Positions 18,246 to 25,000 of a stretch of 25,000 nucleotides of DNA are shown in pieces. The notes beneath the pieces are model-generated. The model had not been told where the DNA came from, did not search any database, and saw nothing but the letters and a program-made list of their open reading frames with translations. Position 1 is the first letter of the stretch. Each line of letters begins with the position of its first letter. Location of the stretch: NCBI GenBank assembly GCA_030704615.1, contig JAKLZA010000171.1, positions 1 to 25,000 on the forward strand, in the 5' to 3' direction. Both the position numbers and the translations under genes were made by a program. Origin of the DNA: Takakia lepidozioides. Taxonomy: Eukaryota; Streptophyta; Takakiopsida; Takakiales; Takakiaceae.

Positions 18246-18537
18246 ATGGAACGTCATGTACATATTATAGAAAAACTCCCTGTAATACATTCTTATACAC
18301 AGATGAACCGTACATTCATCTCTTAGGTCCACTCAGCCACTCTACATCTCTATCCAATCAATCGACATGTGCACCGTGCACCGTCGATGATGAGATGAGA
18401 TGCATTCTTATTTATCAACATAGCACTTGAAAAAAGTGGTACTGCACTGATCAGTGGTTATATAATATATATATGATGTGCCTGCTAAAGTTATATACAG
18501 CAAGCAGTTTGATACCACGATCTAATTGGTCACTGCA

Positions 18538-19213
18538 TTACATCCAAAAAATTATCACATGCAAATCAATGATTTTGCCCCCCTTGGCAAGTTCAAAGAA
18601 GGGCAATGCTGCTTCCATCTTTTTAGATTTTTCCGGCATCTTCTCAAGTGTTGAAAGGACCACACGCTTCAAATCAAAAACATATTTAACCCATGCTTTC
18701 TCCAGTTCAACATCATCTCCTGCCGACAACGATGGCACTTGACCTGCAGCATACGATAGACCAGAACTAGTGAGGCGATTTGGGTTACAAGTCCCACATT
18801 TGAAAAAAAGACCTGCGTAAACAACCTTGTGAAGGTCTACTCTACATGATTACCGTCCAATCTGATCAAAAGAAAAAGAGACTAAAGAAGGAGGTCGTAT
18901 ACAAATTTGACCCCACCTTGTTTATAACTATGCCGAATCTACCTCAGTTCTTACGGTTCAAACCGTGGAAGGCTCAATGCTCACAGGAATAAGAAGCATA
19001 AACAAAGGACGTTTACCTGACACTCACGTTAGGCCGAGCTCACCGATGCAACAAAAACAATTCCTGTGAACAGTCATAAAACTGCAAAGCCAAACATAGC
19101 AAGAGCAGGTATTAATGCTCATTGGGACAACATTTGTGACACTGACTTTTGATGAAGACGTGAAAATATGCAAACCTGCAGCTGCAGCATCCAGCAAAGC
19201 ACTTCCGACAGCT
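18538..19213 (-). pseudogene. 3' part of the same unrecognised two-exon gene, copy B
   Basis: Exon a is cut at its 5' side: only KAVGSALLDAAAA remains (19176-19213). The intron (about 18744-19175) has the same donor CAG/GTTTGC and acceptor CTGCAG/GTCAAG as copy A. Exon b is fully open, with VPSLSAGDDVELEKAWVKY, FDLKRVVLSTLEKMPEKSKK and EAALPFFELAKGGK, and it ends at a TAA at 18538. The charged helical C-terminus is better preserved than in copy A. The 5' truncation at 19213 is where the plus-strand gene begins, so this copy is a fragment. Confidence 0.5.
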
Positions 19214-19216
19214 TTA

Positions 19217-20060
19217 ATGAAGCATGTGCCCTTCGCCCGGCCTTTGTGCGAAGAAAGCATCATAATCGAGGTTCCTTGGAACCCCACTGCGCTACAATCC
19301 CTTGCTATTGCATCCGATAGATCTTTGAAGCGCAAGGTCTACTCGACGTCTCTGATTGATCGATTTGAGGCCACTGAGTTTAGTCTGGTCGCACTGGAGT
19401 TGCCGGAATGTGATCACTTGCAGGTCTTGGGATCCGGGAGCTGGCCACCTGGGGTTTTGTTGCAAGGTGAAGATTATGCTAGAGGTGTAAGGCGAAATTA
19501 GAGCTCTCAACGAGCTGGGGAAAGTAAAATTTGACTTGCCAAGTGCTGACCGTTTGTGACTTCGATATGAATTGTATCCGGACACAAGCTGGAGTAGAAG
19601 ATCATACTCCCTCGTCACGTATATTGTGTTAACAGTTAAATGAGTCCCAGGTGTATAAAATTGTTGCCCAGGATCACATGTGCACGTTTTGAAGGTAATC
19701 ATTTCAGTTGTCTTGCGACTCCCTTGATCATTATTTATCAAATTATGGCTTGATGCAGATGCCACGGATGGTGGTGGAGAAGCTTCGTAGCTGGGAAACC
19801 TTGCCTTCTCTACTGTCGGACAAGCTGTACCCTCTAAGACTTGTCTCGAAGCGTGAAAATCCATATTTGGTTCCAGGCCATGTGCCATATGAAACGTTCC
19901 TGGATACACTCCTTGAAACTGCTGAGAAACGACAAAGTGGCTTTGGTAAGAGACTTGCCCCACAGGTTCTCGATGCTTGTCTTATAATTTTCAATTCTAC
20001 CAGTCACATCGATGGAGATTATATGCATGCGCACTTACTACAACACTGGCATTTCTGATT
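19217..20060 (+). pseudogene. 5' part of a plus-strand gene joined to copy B, family unrecognised
   Basis: From the ATG at 19217 (MKHVPFARPLCEESIIIEVP) the strand is open to 19501 with SLAIASDRSLKRKVYSTSL and FSLVALELPECDHLQVLGSG. A donor-like AGAG/GTGTAAGG at 19485 and an acceptor CTTGATGCAG at 19758 could bound an intron. However, the phases do not match in the obvious pairing. The next open stretch reads MVVEKLRSWETLPSLLSDK, VPYETFLDTLLETAEKRQ and FGKRLAPQVLDACLIIFN to 20058. A likely frameshift then gives TTLAFLIRSRTRVEMDEQLL in another frame. The 19217 start may be only the first Met after the breakpoint. It may be the upstream part of the ADP-ribosyltransferase-like gene that follows. 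Confidence 0.45.
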
Positions 20061-20280
20061 AGATCACGTACCCGTGTTGAGATGGATGAACAACTGCTTG
20101 CTCAGGATGTGAGATATACATGGAGCATGTAACCAAACAAAGTAACTCACACAACTCGGTAGGTGCTTAAATGTGCAGCATAGCAAAAGCTACGTGTGCG
20201 TAAGAGTCAAGATGAGCAACTTCATTTTATTGTCTGCTGTCAAATGACCAGAGAAGCTCTTCAAAATAGCAACGAGATCC

Positions 20281-20650
20281 TTGAATGAGGATGCAGCTGC
20301 ATGCGTTCTTCCAGAAGACATGTTGCGTCTTGTCTTTCATGGAACGAAGTATGGCAACCTAGACTTAATTATGAAACATGGCATGGATCCACAGAAGCGG
20401 CGTAAGGGTCCCCGCGATTGGTTTGGCACGTGTGCATCCATAAGTTTTTCATACTGTGACCAGATTGAGCTACGTCAAAGATCGATCAATGCTCGTATTT
20501 CTCATAGCTATGGGAGACCCCGGTCATCGATTTGAACGCGAGGAGGTCTTAACAGTAGCGTCGACTGCACATCAGCTTCCGATTGCTACAGTGGCGATGA
20601 GTGTTCTGAAGCTTGATCTGCCAAAACCTGGAGGTCTCATGGATATGTAG
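20281..20650 (+). pseudogene. PARP-like ADP-ribosyltransferase fragment, frameshifted
   Basis: EDMLRLVFHGTKYGNLDLIM, KHGMDP and RDWFGTCASISFSYC resemble the start of a PARP-type ADP-ribosyltransferase fold: the H-G-T motif that contacts NAD, the N-x-x-x-I-x-x-x-G helix and the Y/F strand region. The frame fails near 20460. The next frame supplies DRSMLVFLIAMGDPGHRFER, as expected for the following strand (MLLFxVALG in the family), then LPIATVAMSVLKLDLPKPGG and a stop at 20648. The third catalytic position (Glu in classical PARPs) cannot be assigned. Identification rests on motif recognition only. Confidence 0.4.
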
Positions 20651-20761
20651 TACAAGACAGGATCATGGCTAAAACGTCTGTACAGGCCACTTGAGATAAT
20701 TTAGATACCCGTCAGATGCGCAACTCTCTAGTCCTGATATTTTGTTGGAGATTTTGTGTAG

Positions 20762-20980
20762 GGTGGGCCTCCGTGAGGCCCACCATAGGGTGAGGCCCCC
20801 GAAACAACTAGGATTTTTTACCATCGATGGCTGGGATCATTTCAATCTGACGGCTCAAAGGAGCAGGAACCTTACCTGACGTAAGGTGCCTTCCTCTCGA
20901 GGAGAGGAGGAACCTTAAGCGGTGTAAGGTGCTATCATCACCCGGCGGGAAAATCCCTCCGCGTAAGGCGCCATCCTCTC
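20762..20980. repeat. Perfect hairpin and a ladder of GTAAGGTGCC hairpin units
   Basis: GGTGGGCCTC CGT GAGGCCCACC (20762-20784) is a perfect 10-bp hairpin with a 3-base loop. GTAAGGTGCC-type motifs then recur at 20881, 20924 and 20963, spaced about 40 bases apart. The first two are preceded by the inverted ACCTTA(C) (20869-20875, about 20912). CCTCTC GAG GAGAGG (about 20893-20907) forms another stem. The block is GC-rich compared with its flanks. Confidence 0.65.
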
Positions 20981-20984
20981 TAAC

Positions 20985-21631
20985 TAACAAATCCTGGCCG
21001 GGTCTTTATGGAAGTTATGAGGTCTACAACCAATTTGGATCTGTGAATTCGAAATTATTCTACGAGGCAGTTTATCCACAATGTAATCCATGATCGTGAC
21101 AAATTTGGTGGGATAGTGTAAGAGTTAGGAATGGTTGAGATTGGAAAGGGTGCAGCGATATGCAGGTATATTGTACTTTCAGAATTATATTTGCTCTCCG
21201 GGGCAAAATCAATTTTGAAGGGTATAAATAAGTAATTTATATCCTCATTTTTAGCCTTGAGGGTACGATTAAATATCGGGTACGGTTGATTAGATACACC
21301 TTTGTTGGAGGGAGCTTGTTAAGCAGGCAAGCCACCATTTTGGGACGGATCAAAGGATCCTCCAGCTCCAACATTGCCACTACGGGCAAGCTTGTTTTCA
21401 TTTCCAGATGGGAGGAGACTATCGAACTTCAATTTCAATTGAAAGTACAATGGGTCCAAGAGCACCCCGAAATCAAATCATCAACTCTTCATTTTTTAGG
21501 CCCTTAACATTGATTTTATCCAAACGGGTCCCAAAGTTGATGAGGAGGAGATGCACAATGGGGAAGTTGTTACCTCTCTTGTCATGTCGTGAATCCCACT
21601 ACCTACCTCCCCTGGTAGGTGAGACGCACAT
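20985..21631. other. Unassigned DNA
   Basis: No supported gene. The short open frames at 21286-21659 and the opposite-strand frame show no family features. Confidence 0.45.
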
Positions 21632-22012
21632 GAGCGCACCCTCTTACGAAATTCCGTAGTTGCTTGATAGGTTATGAACACTGATGGAGCAGGTTCATCC
21701 TCCAGAAACAGTGTTGTTTGAATCTTCACAGGTATGCATGAACAATAGAAGAGAGTGAGCCTGAGAGCGCACCCTCTTATGAAATTCCGTAGTTGCTTGA
21801 TAGGTTATGAACACTGATGGAGCAGGTTCATCCTCCAGAAACAGTGTTGTATCTTCACAGGTATGCATGAACAATAGAAGAGAGTGAGCCTGAGAGCGCA
21901 CCCTCTTATGAAATTCCTTAGTTGCTTGATAGGTTATGAACACTGATGGAGCAGGTTCATCCTCCAGAAACAGTGTTGTTTGAATCTTCACGGGTATGCA
22001 TGAACAATAGAA
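21632..22012. repeat. Three-copy tandem repeat, unit about 130 bp
   Basis: Units start at 21632, 21765 and 21894 with GAGCGCACCCTCTTA. They contain GCAGGTTCATCCTCCAGAAA and GGTATGCATGAACAATAGAA. Spacings are 133 and 129 bp because the second unit lacks TTGA. The last unit ends at about 22012, where the flanking sequence changes. On the minus strand each unit is open with FLEDEPAPSVFITYQAT and HSLLLFMHT, so the unit may derive from an exon. The copies are nearly identical, so the expansion is recent. Confidence 0.92.
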
Positions 22013-22884
22013 TCTTAGCTAGATCAGTTGCCAGTGACAGTTTTATCTCAATGGCTCCTTGGCCAGGCATACAAAGGTTTCCCATGCTTTGACTATGAAA
22101 CCTTGCAAAACTGTGAATTAATTGGTGATGATTGTGTTGTGTATCAACTGATTTCCTTTGATTTAGTGTTTCAACTTGCACATTGGGAACCCTGTTAGGC
22201 AATGATCTGTCCCACAAACAATTACAACTGTTTGTAGAATTGAATTGTAGAGTGAGACATCCACAAGGATGCCTTCACACAACAAGTTCAAAATAAAACT
22301 AGAGCAAATCTTGGTGTCCTACTACCAGAATGAGTCATAAGTTGGGCCCTCAACCACCTAGAGTTGCAAATCTGGGTGCCAGTAGGTGCCAAATAATTAT
22401 CACAAGGGGCTTGTGTGGCAGCCAAGGTGGATTAGTACATTTTCAAAACTTGTAACTCTGGCCAGACATTATACTATGTAGTAGCTTGCCTCTAGATCTA
22501 GGGTCCTGAAGAGAATGATGTCCAGCCACTTACTTGGAGAGTGAAGAATATTTCTTTTCCGTTTCATTCAATCTAGATGCGAGCTACCCTCATGATGTAA
22601 ATATTGTGAGCCAAATGCCTCATACAGTGAAGGGATTTCCATTGGAGAAGTATACCATGCTAGTCTAGAATAATGGATGAATGGGCACAGAGGGCCATTG
22701 GCTCACATCTGCACAAGCTTATGCAGCTAAACCATTTGGGGTTCTCACAGCCCCGCAATTTGTACAGATTGTTGGCTTGCACTTGCGGCACCATGGATTC
22801 CTGACGCTCTCCAGGTCAGTTGCCTGATTCCACAGGCAAGTGTATGAACAAAGGTCCTCTACATGATTCGGGCCATCAAGTGTG
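22013..22884. other. Unassigned DNA
   Basis: No gene that I can support. The minus-strand frame ending at 21957 contains CMPGQGAIEIKLSLATDLAK, faintly reminiscent of a group II chaperonin block. It is isolated and unsupported by neighbours. Confidence 0.4.
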
Positions 22885-23740
22885 ACTTATGAGGCGTGTG
22901 GTCAGCTCCGCACCCCTGCGATCATCGCGCTCCATGACACCACATTCGACCATATTGTAGAACACTCCCTTTGCATCTTCAATGCTCCCGCATTTGGCAC
23001 ACATGTCCACCAGGGCAGTGTTCAGTATGACATGTGGTACACTATGTCACCATGGACATCTTTGCCCTTTACCAGGGCTGCCACACTCGCACACGCATTT
23101 GAAACGCAAACAAACATGATGTGGTTGGGCTTCACCCCTTCCCCCTTCATTTGCTCACATGTCTGCAAAGCATTCAACCCATGTTTGGTAAATCCTGCCA
23201 TCATTATATTCCATGTGATCAAACCTCATTCAGGCATTCTGTTGAACACTTGGTGAGCATTCACGATGCTCCCGCACTTAACATACATGTTGACAAGGGC
23301 ATTGTACAGAAAAACGTTTGGCTTGAATCCACTTTGGATAATGTGAGCATGCACCTGCTTTCCAGCTTCGAGGCCTGTCATCTTGATGCACTGATGCAAG
23401 AGACACACATAACTATCTGAATCTGCTGAAATGCCTCCTTTGGTTTAAAGTCTGTAGAGCCTCTTTCAGACTCCCAGCCTCACATAGCATCCTCACATGT
23501 CCAGAACTGCCAGAAGAGGCCAGACGGACTCCCTCTCTGTGTCCCCTTAAAGAAGCTGTGGTCACGGTCAAGGTGCCTGGTTTTACCAACTGTGCTGCCG
23601 CTGCCGCTGCTTCCAGTTGACCATCTACCCATGCAGGTTTCTTATAGCTATCGATCCACACGGAATCAGGTAGCTGGTGCTTGAAATCCAGCCCTCTTGG
23701 ATGAATCTGGACCCACCCTATATCCCTTCTTCTTCAGCTA
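22885..23740 (-). pseudogene. PPR (pentatricopeptide repeat) protein pseudogene
   Basis: PPR proteins bind organelle RNA, one base per motif, in mitochondria or plastids. From 23738 downward: a possible leader (DIGWVQIHPRGLDFKHQLPD, an Ala run), then HVRMLCEAGSLKEALQTL, a frameshift near 23415, CLLHQCIKMTGLEAGKQVHA, FKPNVFLYNALVNMYVKCGS, a TGA at 23226, LITWNIMMAGFTKHG, EGVKPNHIMFVCVSNACAS, a frame change at about 23030, LNTALVDMCAKCGSIEDAK and VVSWSAMIAG in yet another frame. These are P, L and S type motifs of the PLS class. Homology ends at about 22885 with no E or DYW domain, so the gene is truncated as well as frame-broken. Motif wording matches PPRs of mosses and other non-seed plants. 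Confidence 0.85.
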
Positions 23741-24076
23741 TCCCTGCCTCTGCATCAATCATGTATAGGTCCTCGCATTGCTGCTAGCAGCTGACAAAGA
23801 CAGCCTAGATTGTTCTAGCAAACACCCAACCCTACATATCATACATAAGATCCTATGGTGCAAGACTTAAAAAAATGTGCTGGGGAGAGAGAGGATGACA
23901 ATTTCCAACAAAGCTTTGCATTGCATCTTGTTGTCTACTTCTCTCTGTAATCTAACGGGCATTCACCATTTTGCCTCGATTGTCCCAACATTGACTGGGG
24001 TCGGAACATGAGAAAATCACCTAAAACCATCTTAGATCCACCCAATGAGCTTACTTGCAGAATTCAACATGAAAAA
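23741..24076. other. Unassigned DNA
   Basis: Upstream flank of the PPR pseudogene. Nothing recognised. Confidence 0.5.
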
Positions 24077-24400
24077 TTAGGGACAGCTCTGATAAGAGGG
24101 CAAAACAGGCTGAAATGTGTTGAAGAAGAAGGCTCCCTCACCACATTGACCTTGACCTTGTGTCATGAAAGCAGATAGCTTTTCTTTCACCCATGGAGGT
24201 TTCAACCGACCGTCAACCCAAAATGACCTTTTGTGTGTGCTGCTTGTGTATGTAGTCAGGTGATCTCGAATTGGTAGGTGATGAGAACCAGCACAGTGCA
24301 GCTGAGCAGCCATAGATTTAAACTCGCCCTCTAAGACCAAGCTAACCCTCCCAAGTACCTTGTAAACACCAGGGAAAATTCCAAATCATGATACTAAGAG
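24077..24400 (-). other. Coding-like minus-strand open frame, unrecognised
   Basis: The minus strand is open from about 24400 to 24077 with YKVLGRVSLVLEGEFKSMAA, FWVDGRLKPPWVKEKLSAFM and a Gly/Gln stretch. FWVDGRLKPPWV resembles VWIDSYKKPAWV in the PPR leader (about 23625-23660), so both may derive from a repeated or duplicated 5' region. No domain is recognised. Confidence 0.3.
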
Positions 24401-24800
24401 GAAGAGCCCACATTTGCAGGATTCCTATATTAAAAAGCCGCACCTTACGATTGCGGTTGTCCCACCAGTGAAGGATCCTTCAAAACCTCGTGCCAGCTCC
24501 GCTCCATGCTCCACAGTAGAACTTTGTGCCCGAAAATCCGACAGCATCAACATTTTGACAAGTTCCTTCATGGAGGAGTGCTAGTGAACTTCCAACAACA
24601 TTCATGCAAGTCCCTTTGGGCTCCATTGAACTACACACAATGACGCACATATGAACATGTCCAAACTTACACAGATGCTAAACCAGCTTATGCCTTAGTT
24701 TGGAAATTTTGGAGTGGTATGTGAACACAACCTGAGCAGCCACAGTCTCAACCCTCCCAAGTACCTTGCAAAATCCACGAAAATGATCTTGCATATACTA
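24296..24800. repeat. Diverged pair of short repeats
   Basis: GAGCAGCCATAG...CTAACCCTCCCAAGTACCTTGTAAA (about 24303-24365) and GAGCAGCCACAG...TCAACCCTCCCAAGTACCTTGCAAA (about 24735-24773) share their ends with a length difference between. This suggests an old local duplication. Confidence 0.6.
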
Positions 24801-25000
24801 CTATCCAGCCCTGCTCAGGAAGACGACCTCCCTTACGGACAGTAAAAGCATTTTTTGCAGACCACAGCGAGATTCTAGCTTCACTCAACAGCTAGGTCCA
24901 CAATCCAATGCACTCAATACAATCATTCAGTACCTCAGACTCCCTTCTCATGAATGTGGTGCTGATGAGGTGTCGAGATAGCGCCAGCCCCAAAAGTGTT
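24401..25000. other. Unassigned DNA to window end
   Basis: Apart from the repeat copy at about 24735-24773 I see no gene, RNA or element boundary. Confidence 0.5.

Larger units (their letters stand above)
18043..19215. repeat. Duplicated segment, copy B (uninterrupted)
   Basis: Matches 11254-11602 followed directly by 13947-14691, without the 2.3-kb insertion of copy A. Differences are scattered, so the duplication is not recent. Homology stops at about 19215, inside exon a of the minus-strand gene. Confidence 0.88.

Noticed and set aside
19292-19963. Minus-strand open frame of 223 codons, the longest in its area
   Set aside because: It lies antisense to two plus-strand stretches that look far more protein-like, crosses the probable intron and has no recognisable domain.
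21632-22012. CRISPR-like or satellite array
   Set aside because: Units of about 130 bp are joined directly without unique spacers, so this is a plain tandem repeat. CRISPR is also not expected in a plant nuclear genome.
22030-22090. Chaperonin (CCT/TCP-1) exon suggested by CMPGQGAIEIKLS on the minus strand
   Set aside because: A short isolated resemblance to a VPGGGAxExxLS block, with no other chaperonin motif on either side.

Overview
This looks like nuclear DNA from a land plant, most likely a non-seed plant such as a bryophyte or lycophyte. The evidence is a degraded plant-type PPR gene of the tandem-motif kind abundant in those groups, candidate spliceosomal introns, and a high load of LTR retrotransposons. 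I cannot name the species. There are no operons, bacterial genes, rRNA or convincing tRNA genes, and I see no gene that is intact from start to stop. Almost everything recognisable is a retrotransposon or a broken or partial gene.

1-4666: Ty1/copia element C1 on the minus strand. The window edge cuts its 3' LTR, and the element carries many lesions. 4667-5138: unassigned spacer. 5139-10148: Ty1/copia element C2, also minus. It is complete in outline, with two LTRs of 283 and 282 bp, a 5-bp target duplication (ATAAC), PBS, PPT and gag-PR-IN-RT-RH order, but it has seven in-frame stops and at least four frameshifts. C1 and C2 are related. They share a PBS matching the anticodon arm of initiator tRNA-Met (half-tRNA priming), an identical PPT core and a DGGA protease motif. 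C2 appears to sit at the 3' end of a minus-strand open exon (10144-10385).

11254-14691 and 18043-19215 are two diverged copies (A and B) of one segment. The segment holds the 3' part of an unrecognised two-exon minus-strand gene. Copy A is interrupted by about 2.3 kb (11613-13936) flanked by 10-bp direct repeats. This insert carries a SWIM zinc-finger gene fragment, a degenerate (GATGAAT)n/(ATTCATC)n foldback and a 78-bp tandem duplication. Copy B ends in mid-exon and is joined to a plus-strand gene (19217-20650) whose last part resembles a PARP-type ADP-ribosyltransferase.

Between A and B lies a third copia locus of a different lineage. It has an LTR end, a canonical PBS (TGGTATCAGAGC) and a gag on the plus strand, abutting a reverse-transcriptase fragment on the minus strand. 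The right part holds GC-rich hairpin islands (17780-17880, 20762-20980), a tandem repeat of about 130 bp (21632-22012), the PPR pseudogene (22885-23740, minus) and unassigned DNA. The window reads as repeat-rich, rearranged intergenic DNA made of nested and duplicated fragments rather than a set of cooperating genes.
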